DNA of 64,000 bases from UBA6770 sp965660875. GTDB lineage: Bacteria; Bacteroidota; Bacteroidia; Flavobacteriales_G; Salibacteraceae. The stretch covers positions 66,994 through 130,993 of the forward strand of contig CBFIBQ010000006.1 of assembly GCA_965660875.1 (NCBI GenBank), read 5' to 3'. This document shows, in pieces, positions 18,130-26,662 of this stretch (the stretch's first letter is position 1; each line of letters begins with the position of its first letter). Under the pieces are notes generated by a model. That model saw only the letters and a list, made by a program, of their open reading frames with translations. It was not told the origin of the DNA and searched no databases. Made by a program: the position numbers and the translations under genes.

Positions 18130-18523
18130 TTTGAGGAAAAGAATGACGTTTACGTCCATGAGTTTTTGAGAATAAAAAATAAGACGAAATCTAATTTCGG
18201 CTTGGATTTCGGAATTTGTCATTGAAAGCATATTCAATCCTCGGTTCGAATCGGCTAGATTGTCCTCAGGACATTCACGCTCCCGACTAAGAAGCCTGTC
18301 TCGGCTAAACCGAGACAGGTTTTTTTATTTGAACTTAGTAAAGCTTGCTTAAACGAAAGTGAAAAATAAAAAAACAAGATTGACGCAGTCAATCGAAAGG
18401 CTTCGTATGTCTCAAAACACCAAACCGAGGATCATAAAATAATCCTCTCATTCCGACAAATAAATACATGAAACTCACTTTAATGTTAGGGTACACATTT
18501 AAGGTTCGCGTTTGCTTATAGTT
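18130..18523 (+). repeat. Gene-free stretch with two decayed copies of the tRNA-Pro 3' end and a second terminator
   Basis: No credible coding sequence. At 18243-18252 GGTTCGAATC repeats the tRNA T-arm, and at 18281-18294 TCCCGACTAAGAAG repeats the tRNA end plus its flank, followed again by a terminator and the same TTTTTTATTTGA tail as after the intact tRNA. At 18441-18460 AATCCTCTCATTCCGACAAA matches 18 of 20 bases of the tRNA 3' end, preceded by GAGG that could form the other side of a T-stem. These look like remnants of tandem tRNA copies or of integration-site duplications. Confidence 0.6.
18295..18326 (+). terminator. Strong hairpin with T tract after the decayed tRNA copy
   Basis: A perfect 10-bp stem CCTGTCTCGG/CCGAGACAGG with loop CTAAA and seven T residues. 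It stands in the same place relative to the tRNA remnant as the first terminator does to the intact tRNA. Confidence 0.85.
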
Positions 18524-19627
18524 TTATCCAGTTTTCTTAAACCAGGATTTAATCTTCGTAACAACTGAAGCTTCTGATTCCGAAGAATCATTGTAGTCGT
18601 TTATTAGCATTGCAATAGGTTTTAGTTGATCAAACTCTTGGCAAAACACTTTTAACATAGCAGCAAAAGGCAAGAACAAAACCATTCCAGCAACACCCCA
18701 GATATAAGCTCCAATAATTAAACTTAAAATTGCTGCTAAAGGATTGACATTCAAACTACTTCCAACTATCTGTGGACTTAAGAAATTACTCTCAACCAAT
18801 TGGACCGCCCAAAATAAAATAGCAACAGATATTGGTATCCAAAGAGAGTCATGTGCCATAAAGGCGTATAATATTGGAATAATTGCACCAATGATAGTCC
18901 CTATATAAGGTATTATAGATAACGTAGCGGCAAGAAACCCAAACATCACGGGACTTTCAATTCCTATTATCCAAAGCCCTAAACTATTTAGTGTCCCCAA
19001 AATGAGAATTAATAAAAACATACCAGACACATACTTTTGACCAACTTTTTGAATATTGGATAACATATTTCTCAGCTTCGATTTATTCTCCTTAGGAGCA
19101 AAACTTACAAATGCAGCAGTCAAGTACTCTCTGTAAATCAAAATCAAATAGGTAAATATTGTTACGGTAACTATTCCAGTAAAAAAACTACTGGTACTAC
19201 TAACTGTTTCTCCAACTACACTTGCCGCAGAACCCTTTATCCAGTTTCCTGCTTCTTGAATTAATTCATTTCGGTCCAATTGTTCTATAAAGCTGATATT
19301 GCTGTTTAAATACACTAAAACATCAGTGAATAGAATTGTAATTTTCTGCTTGAATTCTGATAGTTGACCAGAAAGTTCAATCAATTGAGCACTAAACAAA
19401 AACAATAAACCAAGTAATAAAACAAAGCTCCCTAAGAGCACTAAAAAAGAAGCTATCATTTTCGTTATTCCCCATGACTCAAATTTCCGCTCGACCGGGT
19501 AAAGAATAAAAGACAACATTAACGATAGGGAAACCGGAACTAGGATGGGTTGAGCCAAAACCATTATAGCAAATAGCGCAAAAACTGTTGCAATTGCAAA
19601 AAAGGTATGTTGAAAAGATATTTTCAT
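18524..19627 (-). CDS. AI-2E family transporter (YdiK/PerM type)
   Basis: About 367 residues. It has the family outline: two N-terminal helix pairs (MKISFQHTFFAIATVFALFAI and the next), a soluble stretch of about 90 residues, then five to six further helices including GTLNSLGLWIIGIESPVMFGFLAATLSIIPYIG with the conserved PYIG. Family members export small molecules or ions; most are not truly AI-2 exporters. Start is uncertain: ATG 19627 fits the family, with ATG 19648 and GTG 19669 upstream in frame. Confidence 0.85.
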   Translation of the reverse strand: MKISFQHTFFAIATVFALFAIMVLAQPILVPVSLSLMLSFILYPVERKFESWGITKMIASFLVLLGSFVLLLGLLFLFSAQLIELSGQLSEFKQKITILFTDVLVYLNSNISFIEQLDRNELIQEAGNWIKGSAASVVGETVSSTSSFFTGIVTVTIFTYLILIYREYLTAAFVSFAPKENKSKLRNMLSNIQKVGQKYVSGMFLLILILGTLNSLGLWIIGIESPVMFGFLAATLSIIPYIGTIIGAIIPILYAFMAHDSLWIPISVAILFWAVQLVESNFLSPQIVGSSLNVNPLAAILSLIIGAYIWGVAGMVLFLPFAAMLKVFCQEFDQLKPIAMLINDYNDSSESEASVVTKIKSWFKKTG

Positions 19628-19759
19628 TCTGTAAGGTATTAAAATCATGTTTACTTCAATGAAGCACACACTATTCGGTGTTGTACTTTTCAGTCAGAAA
19701 TATCACTATCTACACCGAATAACTTTTAATTCGCGTTCAAAGGCCATAGAGTAGCAACC

Positions 19760-21070
19760 TTAAATGGTTTTATCTATTCTACCGAGAGGTACATTCGCAG
19801 CACTGGCTTTAAAATCACCTTTTAGCCTTTCAAGTAATTCATTTACGTATTCTAACTTTTTGGGCACCTCCACTGTATCCTCACCAATCAGTGATTCTAC
19901 AACAAACGCAATATCAAGTTGATCCTTGTCCCGAGCCGGCTGATAAACCATTTGCTTGTTTTCCTCTTTTGTCACTATTAAATCCAACTGCACCAACTCC
20001 TCAATTACGGCATTTATTCGGTGTTGTGGTAATTCAGTAGCTTCACTAATTTCTTTTACCGAACGAAATGGTTTTGGGTCTTCGTAATGTTTTACCAACT
20101 CGGTAAGAATAATTATTGAAACTTTTAAACGTTCATAAGCTGATGGTTCTTTTTTCCTATGTTCCATAACCAATTCATCGATACTGCTGTGTGCGAAACT
20201 AAGCTCTGCGCCAAAAAGTACGATTGTCCAACTTATTTGAAGCCAAATCAGAAACAAGGGTAAAGCTGCAAATGAACCATAGATAGCGTTGTATTTAGAA
20301 ACACCAACTTGAAAAGATATGTATGCCCACTCAAATGCATAATAGGCTGTACCTGCTATAACGGCAGCAAATAAAGCACTCTTGAAGTCGACTTTTTTAT
20401 TTGGCATAATCATGTAAAGAGACAGAAACAACAACCACAGCAGAAATAAAGGTGTCCATTGAAGGAAAACATCAACTATTGGATCAATCACAAACTCTAC
20501 TCCCGTTTTTTCGGCAACCGTCTTTATGTTGGAGGAAAGAAAAACAGTAATACTGCTGCTAAACGCCAACATAAACGGAGCTATCAGCATCATAGACAAA
20601 TAATCCGTAAACTTTCTCATGAGGCTTCTAGGCTGCTTTACACGCCAAATCGTATTGAAGGATTCCTCTACTAATGAAAGTGTATTTAAAATAGTATACA
20701 GCAAAACAACAATACCGATACCAGCTACAATTCCTCCTTGAGCGTTTTTAATCGTGTTTTCTGCAAAGTTGAATAGGTATAAAAAGAGTTCTTGGTTCTG
20801 GTTGGTTGAATTCATTATTTGAGATCTAAGCTTCTCATCTAACCCAAAGCCCTTTGCAATTCCGAAAAACAAGGCTAAAATTGGAACCAGAGATAATACA
20901 GAGTAATAAGTTAAAGCAGAAGCCCTTAATGAACATTTATCTTCAATAAAGTCTTGGGCAGAGACAATAAACACACGCAAAACTTTAAGCAGCCAACCCA
21001 AAAAACCACTGATTTGAGAGCCCAATTCCCAAATATCAACTTCAAAAAACTTTTTAATTTTCTTAATCAC
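19760..21070 (-). CDS. YihY/BrkB family inner membrane protein
   Basis: 436 residues starting with GTG 21070. About six helices lie in residues 60-300, with the family signature RASALTYYSVLSLVPILALFFG near residue 48 and the later YAFEWAYISFQVGVSKYNAIYGSFAALPLFLIWLQISW. The C-terminal 130 residues are soluble and contain a winged-helix-like segment (SVKEISEATELPQHRINAVIEELVQLDLI), common in longer members. Function is not settled (once annotated as ribonuclease BN). Confidence 0.87.
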   Translation of the reverse strand: MIKKIKKFFEVDIWELGSQISGFLGWLLKVLRVFIVSAQDFIEDKCSLRASALTYYSVLSLVPILALFFGIAKGFGLDEKLRSQIMNSTNQNQELFLYLFNFAENTIKNAQGGIVAGIGIVVLLYTILNTLSLVEESFNTIWRVKQPRSLMRKFTDYLSMMLIAPFMLAFSSSITVFLSSNIKTVAEKTGVEFVIDPIVDVFLQWTPLFLLWLLFLSLYMIMPNKKVDFKSALFAAVIAGTAYYAFEWAYISFQVGVSKYNAIYGSFAALPLFLIWLQISWTIVLFGAELSFAHSSIDELVMEHRKKEPSAYERLKVSIIILTELVKHYEDPKPFRSVKEISEATELPQHRINAVIEELVQLDLIVTKEENKQMVYQPARDKDQLDIAFVVESLIGEDTVEVPKKLEYVNELLERLKGDFKASAANVPLGRIDKTI

Positions 21071-21127
21071 AATTCAAATCTATTAAATACTGGGAAAGCT
21101 GTTTTAATTTGGCCAAAAAACAAAGCA

Positions 21128-21535
21128 ATGTCTAAAATTATAGAAGAGTACATAGCCCAAAATCATTTCGGTCGTTTCTTAGGTATGGAATTCAAAATAA
21201 TCGAACCTGGTAAAATTAACTATACAATGACTGCTATGAAAAATCTAGAAGCAATCGAGGGTATGACACATGGTGGAGCTATTGCCGGATTTGTTGATGG
21301 CGTGCTTGGCGTTACGGCTTTGAGTGCAGTTGAATCGGAAGGGAAAAATGTTGCTACCATTGAATTTAAAATCAACTACCTGAAACCAATACAAACAGGA
21401 AGTCAACTTCTTGGAGAAGGCGCCGTAATTTCCCAAGGCAAATCAATTATTGTGACAGAAGGAAAAATCTATTCTAACGGTGCGCTAGCTGCTGTGGCTT
21501 TAGGCACTTTCAAGACTTATTTAAAGCCAAATTGA
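21128..21535 (+). CDS. PaaI-type hotdog thioesterase
   Basis: 135 residues from ATG 21128 (the open frame extends upstream inside the opposing BrkB gene, which I reject). It contains a hotdog fold with GMTHGGAIAGFVDGVLGVTAL, where the HGG and following acidic residue form the PaaI catalytic loop, then VATIEFKINYLKP. It probably hydrolyses acyl-CoA thioesters. Its last 19 bp overlap the convergent secreted-protein gene. Confidence 0.85.
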   Translation: MSKIIEEYIAQNHFGRFLGMEFKIIEPGKINYTMTAMKNLEAIEGMTHGGAIAGFVDGVLGVTALSAVESEGKNVATIEFKINYLKPIQTGSQLLGEGAVISQGKSIIVTEGKIYSNGALAAVALGTFKTYLKPN

Positions 21536-22212
21536 GTAGACTCATTATAGTACTTAATGTACTTAATGAGATTGGTATAGTTAGTCTTCCCGGTGATATA
21601 TTGTTGATAGAGTTCCTTGTTTCTTTGTAAAATCAACTCGAGATTGCGTTTGTTTTTTACAATGATTTCTTCATTTTCAAAATCCACGATTTTCTCGACA
21701 TATTCTTTTGCAGGACGAGGTTCGTTGTAAAAGTTTCCGGAAGTTACCGAAAATGGATCTTCAATGCGTCTGTGGTAATTTATTTGACTGATAACCCCCT
21801 GCATAATGACTCTTATAAAGTTTTCATTTTCAGCCTCATCGATTTGGAGGTATGGAGTACCCATTACGACAATACCGAACACCTTACCTCTCTCAATTAT
21901 TTCAGGCTCCTCTTGACTATTTATACCGTAAACTGAAGCCACTTTTAATCTAATGTTACCGTTGTAGTAATCTGTAATGGCAATACCGGTAAGTATTCTT
22001 GATCGATCAAGGGAATCTTTCTTTCGCCAGTTTTGATCAGTAAATTCAGCCCATACCAAATCTGGTTGGTTCCTAAAAAAGCTGGTATCTGACAAGTAAA
22101 TGCCATCATCTAACCAAAGTCTGGTGGTATCGTCTTCCTTGACCCACTGGCTATAAACACTTGTTGAAACAAGCGTTAACGAAAGTACTAGGATGTGCAG
22201 ACGAAGCAGCAT
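21517..22212 (-). CDS. Secreted protein of unknown function
   Basis: 231 residues with a signal peptide (LLRLHILVLSLTLVSTSVYSQW). The mature part is acidic and Tyr/Asn rich, with no cysteine after the signal and no domain I recognise. Motifs such as GVISQINYHRRIEDPF could anchor a family search. A near-consensus -7 element CATCTTTG at 22217-22224 lies just 4 bp before the ATG. Gliding protein GldN was considered and not supported. Confidence 0.65.
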   Translation of the reverse strand: MLLRLHILVLSLTLVSTSVYSQWVKEDDTTRLWLDDGIYLSDTSFFRNQPDLVWAEFTDQNWRKKDSLDRSRILTGIAITDYYNGNIRLKVASVYGINSQEEPEIIERGKVFGIVVMGTPYLQIDEAENENFIRVIMQGVISQINYHRRIEDPFSVTSGNFYNEPRPAKEYVEKIVDFENEEIIVKNKRNLELILQRNKELYQQYITGKTNYTNLIKYIKYYNESTQFGFK

Positions 22213-22279
22213 TTCTCAAAGATGACAAGAAAAGCCTTAGGTTACTCTTGCTGACAACAAAAAGTGCGTTAAAACGAAT

Positions 22280-24355
22280 CTAATAATCGAGTAACTCTTG
22301 GAGCTTTACTTTTACTTTATCTGCATTTGGAATCATCGCTGCCTCCAAAGTAGAGTTTAAAGGTATTGCCGGCATATTTTCAGACCCTATTGCCATAACC
22401 GGTGCATCTAATTTTTCAAAGCACTCTTTTTGAATTGCACCAACCAAACTCATTGCGAAGCTATTTTTTAATGGTTCCTCAGTTACTACCAGACATTTGC
22501 TGTGTTTCTTTACCGTTTCATATACCAAAGCTTCATCCAAAGGATATAGCGTCCTTAAGTCAATAATCTCTACCCGTTCTTTGAAGTCTTTTGAAGCCTC
22601 TAGTGCCCAGTAAACGCCCATACCGTAGGTAATAATACAACACGAATTGGAGCCTTCTGCAGCCTTTTGGACTACTCTACCCTTACCGAAGGGTATCACA
22701 TATTCGGCGTCGGGTTCAATAGTTTTTGCACCTTCAGTGCCTTTTATTTTTGACCAATACAAGCCTTTATGTTCCAACATAACAACAGGGTTTGGATCGT
22801 GATATGCGGCTTTCATAAGTCCCTTTAAGTCGGCTCCAGTACTTGGGTAAGCAATTTTAATTCCTCGTATGCTAGTCAAAATAGATTCTACAGAAGAAGA
22901 ATGATAAGGCCCGCCAGAACCGTATGCTCCAATAGGAACCCTGAGAATGGAGCTTACCGGCCATTTACCATTAGACAGATAAAAGCTGCGACTGACTTCA
23001 GTAAAGAGTTGATTCAGCCCTGGCCAAATATAGTCTGCAAATTGAACCTCCACTATTGGTTTTAAACCAACTGCCGACATGCCAACGGTTGAGCCCACAA
23101 TAAAGGCTTCTTGTATCGGTGTATTAAACACCCTATCGTCGCCAAATTTTTGTGCCAGCGTTGCAGCCTCTCTAAACACACCACCTAGACGTCCACCAAC
23201 ATCTTGACCGTAAAGCAAACATTGTTTGTCCTCTGTCATTAGTTCCTGAATTGCGAACAATGCACTATCCACCATTACGGTTGCCTCTTTTCCTTCTGGC
23301 GCTCTTACCCCTTTCTCTTCTGTAATTGGGGTTGGCGCAAAATCATAATCAAATAGATCCGAAGGTTCTGGATCAGGGGCATTTTTTGCTGCTTCAAATT
23401 CTTTCTCTACCAAACTATTAACCTCAGATTGAATTGCATCCAATTGCTCTTGAGTCGCTCCCAACTCCAGCATTTTCGCATGCAATTTTGGCAAAGGATC
23501 TCTAGTCTGCGCCTCTTCCAAATCGTCTCGATACCACTCTCGTCTTACACCAGAAGTATGATGTCCCAACAAAGGCACTTTTGCGTGCAATAAAAACGGT
23601 CGACGTTCCTTTCGCATAAGCGAAATAATTTCATTCACCGTCCGATAACACTCCTCAAAGTTGCTTCCGTCGATGCTTCTTACTTCTATACCGTTAAATC
23701 CTTTTGCGTACTCCGCGGCATTTTGAGCTCTTGTTTCCTCTGCATTTGCTGAAATATCCCAATCATTATCTTGCACAAAAAAGAGTATTGGAAATTGTTT
23801 GAGAGCAGCCATTTGCATTGCCTCTGAATATTCGCCTTCAGTAGTTGCTGCATCTCCAATGGAACAAACCGCAATGGGTTTTTGAGTTCCAACATCTTCT
23901 GCTATTCCGAGCTTTTCTTTATACTGCATACCCATAGCAACCCCGGTAATGGGTATAGCTTGCATACCAGTTGCGGAGGATTGGTGTGGGATTTTTGGCA
24001 TATCTTCTCTATTCAGACTGGGATGACTGTAATACGTTCTTCCTCCCGAGAATGGATCATCCTTCTTGGCAAACAGCTGCAACATTAACTCATAAGGACG
24101 CATACCAATTCCAAGCAAAATAGAATCGTCGCGGTAATAAGGTGCAACAAAATCCTGGGGCAATAATTGCATACCAAGTGCCAATTGTATTGCCTCATGA
24201 CCTCTTGAAGTTGCATGAACGTATTTAGCCGTTAATTTAGCATTGTCCTCATACTTATCACTCAACGTTCGAGCCGTTACCATCAGCTTGTAAGCTTTAT
24301 CAAATACTGATTGCTCAACCTCTTTCACAACAGCTACTTCCGATTTATTCGCCAT
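22280..24355 (-). CDS. Fused E1 alpha/beta subunit of 2-oxo acid dehydrogenase (branched-chain/2-oxoisovalerate type)
   Basis: 691 residues. The N-terminal half is the E1 alpha domain with the thiamine diphosphate motif (GDAATTEGEYSEAM to QDNDWDIS, about residues 165-200). The C-terminal half is the beta domain (GQDVGGRLGGVFREA, then NTPIQEAFIVG and VEVQFADYIWPGLNQL). It decarboxylates a branched 2-oxo acid and passes the acyl group to E2 lipoamide; products feed branched fatty acid synthesis. Fusion of the two chains is usual in Bacteroidota. No E2 or E3 is adjacent. It starts 4 bp after the DUF349 gene. Confidence 0.9.
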   Translation of the reverse strand: MANKSEVAVVKEVEQSVFDKAYKLMVTARTLSDKYEDNAKLTAKYVHATSRGHEAIQLALGMQLLPQDFVAPYYRDDSILLGIGMRPYELMLQLFAKKDDPFSGGRTYYSHPSLNREDMPKIPHQSSATGMQAIPITGVAMGMQYKEKLGIAEDVGTQKPIAVCSIGDAATTEGEYSEAMQMAALKQFPILFFVQDNDWDISANAEETRAQNAAEYAKGFNGIEVRSIDGSNFEECYRTVNEIISLMRKERRPFLLHAKVPLLGHHTSGVRREWYRDDLEEAQTRDPLPKLHAKMLELGATQEQLDAIQSEVNSLVEKEFEAAKNAPDPEPSDLFDYDFAPTPITEEKGVRAPEGKEATVMVDSALFAIQELMTEDKQCLLYGQDVGGRLGGVFREAATLAQKFGDDRVFNTPIQEAFIVGSTVGMSAVGLKPIVEVQFADYIWPGLNQLFTEVSRSFYLSNGKWPVSSILRVPIGAYGSGGPYHSSSVESILTSIRGIKIAYPSTGADLKGLMKAAYHDPNPVVMLEHKGLYWSKIKGTEGAKTIEPDAEYVIPFGKGRVVQKAAEGSNSCCIITYGMGVYWALEASKDFKERVEIIDLRTLYPLDEALVYETVKKHSKCLVVTEEPLKNSFAMSLVGAIQKECFEKLDAPVMAIGSENMPAIPLNSTLEAAMIPNADKVKVKLQELLDY

Positions 24356-24359
24356 AGTT

Positions 24360-26144
24360 CTACCCTTCTTTTTCTGTGTTCTCTTTTGCTTCCCCTTGCT
24401 CGGACAGTTCAGCTTTCTTTAAAGCATTTATTTCAATATTTAATTGCTTCATAAGTACTTCTAGTCCTTCCCTTTTTTCTAATGCAGCCTGATAATCGGA
24501 TTTGGCTTTCTTAATTAGGGGGTTGGAGTCGTCACCGGTAAAAAAACTTAGATTATTTTCAAGCTGCAGTTCAGCATCTTTTGCCTTATTTATTTCTTGA
24601 CGTATGTTCCTGCGCTCAAACTCCAGAGATTTTAGTGCATTTTTTCCGGTTTTTAATTGCTCCAGTTTCTTATTGAACAACAAGGCGTCTTTCTTTTCAA
24701 TACTTATTCCAGCAACCTTATATGCGGCATTCAATGCTTTCTTGTATTGGGTTTCCAGTTTCTCTTTTTTCTTGAATGGAACAAAGCCTACTGCGTTGAA
24801 TTGAGCCGTCAGTTCATTTATTTTGCTCAGGCTAGCTTCTTCCGACTTTTCCGCCTTAAACTCTAACAGACTCTTGATAACTGCATTTTTTAATTCAAGG
24901 TTTTGCTCTTCTTCCTCTTTCTGAGCTTTATTTTGCATGCCCTTCAACTCGAAAAACTCATCACAGGTTTTGCGAAATTTACTCCACAATTTTTGTTCTT
25001 CCTGACGCAAGGCAGAGCCAGCGTTTTTCCAGTCTTTTTGCAGACTAATAATTTTTTTTGTGGCAGTACCCCAATCCTCTTTAGATTCCTCTTTTACAGC
25101 AGATATCAAGTCTTGTGCCTTTCCTATAAGTTGCTTTTTAACCTTAGTAATTTCTTTTTGCTCGTCTTTTACCTCTTTAAAGAAGTCTTTCTTTTTTGCA
25201 AAAAACTCATTCCCTACTGATTTAAATTCTGACCAAACCTTCTGATTATAGGCTGGCGGAACAAAACCAATGGTCTTCCACTCTTCTTGGAGTGCTTTAA
25301 TTTGTTTAGTTGACTCTGCCCATTGCTTTGATGATTGATTTTCGGCAGTACTCAACTCTTTAGCTTTCTCTATAAGTTCTCTTTTCTTGGCAAGGTTTAT
25401 CTTTTGATCTTCTCGGATCTGTTTGTAATACGACTTTATTTTATCATTCAATTCGTGATAAGTTCCATAAAAATCGGATTTAATTTCTTCCCATTTCTCC
25501 TTGAATGTAGGTCCAATCTCATCCCATTCCGCCAAAAGCGCACGCATTAACACCTCAAGCTCCTTAATGTTTTCTTCTTTTGTTAACGTTTTGAGTCGTG
25601 CAATAACATCTTGCTTGTGTTCAAAGTTCTTTTTTAAATCGTGCTGTTTTAGCTCTTTATAAATCTGAATTTTGTAATAGAACTCTTCCGTTAGCAACCG
25701 AAACTCGTGCTGCATTTCTTTCACATAGTTTTGAGGAATATTACCCACGGAGTTCCACCGGTCTTTAATATCATTAAATCGATCATAAGCAGTACTTATC
25801 CGATCTTCAGTTTCTACCAACTCCTTCAGCTCATTGATTATCAGGTTTTTAATTTGATAATTCTTTTTTTCAGCGGTCTTTTTTGCTTCAAGAGCATTTT
25901 TTACTTTTTCCTTAAACTGGACTTGATAAGCATCCAAGGCATGGTCATTATCATCCTTTGGCATTGTAAAAAACTCTGGCTTATCACCATCAGCTACAAA
26001 AATGGCGAGCTTTTCTTCTTTTTCCTTATCAAAAATGGTAGTGTACTCCTTTAACAAAGCTTCTATTTCTTTTCGAACCTCTAATATGTTGTCCGATTTA
26101 ATTAATGCTTTGACTTCTTTTACAATTTCTTCTTTTCTCGCCAT
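24360..26144 (-). CDS. DUF349 repeat protein
   Basis: 594 residues, very rich in Lys and Glu, built of successive helical DUF349 units (recurring WxxIGxxP- or WKTIGFVPPAYNQKVWSEFK-like segments at about residues 130, 210, 290, 365 and 460). Probably long alpha-helical and cytoplasmic; function unknown. A -7 element TATTTTTG on the minus strand (26164-26171) lies 20 bp upstream. The E1 gene follows by 4 bp, so the two are likely co-transcribed. Confidence 0.85.
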   Translation of the reverse strand: MARKEEIVKEVKALIKSDNILEVRKEIEALLKEYTTIFDKEKEEKLAIFVADGDKPEFFTMPKDDNDHALDAYQVQFKEKVKNALEAKKTAEKKNYQIKNLIINELKELVETEDRISTAYDRFNDIKDRWNSVGNIPQNYVKEMQHEFRLLTEEFYYKIQIYKELKQHDLKKNFEHKQDVIARLKTLTKEENIKELEVLMRALLAEWDEIGPTFKEKWEEIKSDFYGTYHELNDKIKSYYKQIREDQKINLAKKRELIEKAKELSTAENQSSKQWAESTKQIKALQEEWKTIGFVPPAYNQKVWSEFKSVGNEFFAKKKDFFKEVKDEQKEITKVKKQLIGKAQDLISAVKEESKEDWGTATKKIISLQKDWKNAGSALRQEEQKLWSKFRKTCDEFFELKGMQNKAQKEEEEQNLELKNAVIKSLLEFKAEKSEEASLSKINELTAQFNAVGFVPFKKKEKLETQYKKALNAAYKVAGISIEKKDALLFNKKLEQLKTGKNALKSLEFERRNIRQEINKAKDAELQLENNLSFFTGDDSNPLIKKAKSDYQAALEKREGLEVLMKQLNIEINALKKAELSEQGEAKENTEKEG

Positions 26145-26258
26145 ACAGCTTTTTTTGGGAGGTCAAAAATACACTTATTAACCACTGTTTAAAAGAGCAT
26201 TCACAACCTATTCGCGTGTTAAAAATCGCTTAATGTTAACTCTATATTAATTTTTTAG

Positions 26259-26266
26259 TAACTTTG
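26259..26266 (+). promoter_or_regulatory. -7 promoter element for the MORN-repeat gene
   Basis: TAACTTTG matches TAnnTTTG and ends 16 bp before the ATG at 26283. No clear -33 TTG at the standard spacing. Confidence 0.4.
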
Positions 26267-26282
26267 GCTTAACTTTAAATTA

Positions 26283-26660
26283 ATGATAAGATTACTTCTA
26301 ATATGTGCATTGGTGATTCCAAGCTTTATTTACGGCAAGCAGCCAGTAAGGTATAAGTACTATCGCACGGGTGAAGTAAAGTTTGAATACAAACGTCAGA
26401 AAAACCAATTGATCCGCGTAACACACTATTACAAGAACGGTTCAGTCAAATCAATATCTCATTTTAAGAATGGACATAAACACGGTCTTTGGCAAGACTT
26501 TAATGAAGAAGGGCAGCAAATAACAAACGCTTTTTTTCACAAGAACAAAAAAGATGGCTTTTGGACCTTTTATAATCCAAACGGAGAATTTTATTGCTCC
26601 ATGTATTTCAAAGGAAATAAAATTGTGAAAGTCATTGAAGGACCTATCGCCTCTAAATAA
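26283..26660 (+). CDS. Exported MORN-repeat (YwqK-like) protein
   Basis: 125 residues with a signal peptide (IRLLLICALVIPSFIYG). The body is a series of short repeats, each with Y/F-x-x-G-x-V/K-x-x-x-x-x-Y/F (YYRTGEVKFEY, YYKNGSVKSISHF, FNEEGQQITNAFF, YNPNGEFYCSMYF), the MORN_2 pattern. The database label toxin-antitoxin YwqK antitoxin is often given to such proteins, but there is no toxin gene here. It ends 2 bp from the convergent NamZ gene. Confidence 0.78.
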   Translation: MIRLLLICALVIPSFIYGKQPVRYKYYRTGEVKFEYKRQKNQLIRVTHYYKNGSVKSISHFKNGHKHGLWQDFNEEGQQITNAFFHKNKKDGFWTFYNPNGEFYCSMYFKGNKIVKVIEGPIASK

Positions 26661-26662
26661 CT

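Noticed and set aside
20954..21127. Upstream extension of the thioesterase frame
   Set aside because: It overlaps the opposing BrkB gene and adds residues not seen in PaaI proteins; ATG 21128 gives the normal length.
21517..22212. Gliding motility protein GldN
   Set aside because: The sequence does not show the GldN core I know; only the signal peptide and phylum agree.
26283..26660. Toxin-antitoxin system suggested by the YwqK antitoxin label
   Set aside because: No toxin gene is adjacent; the protein is an exported MORN-repeat protein.
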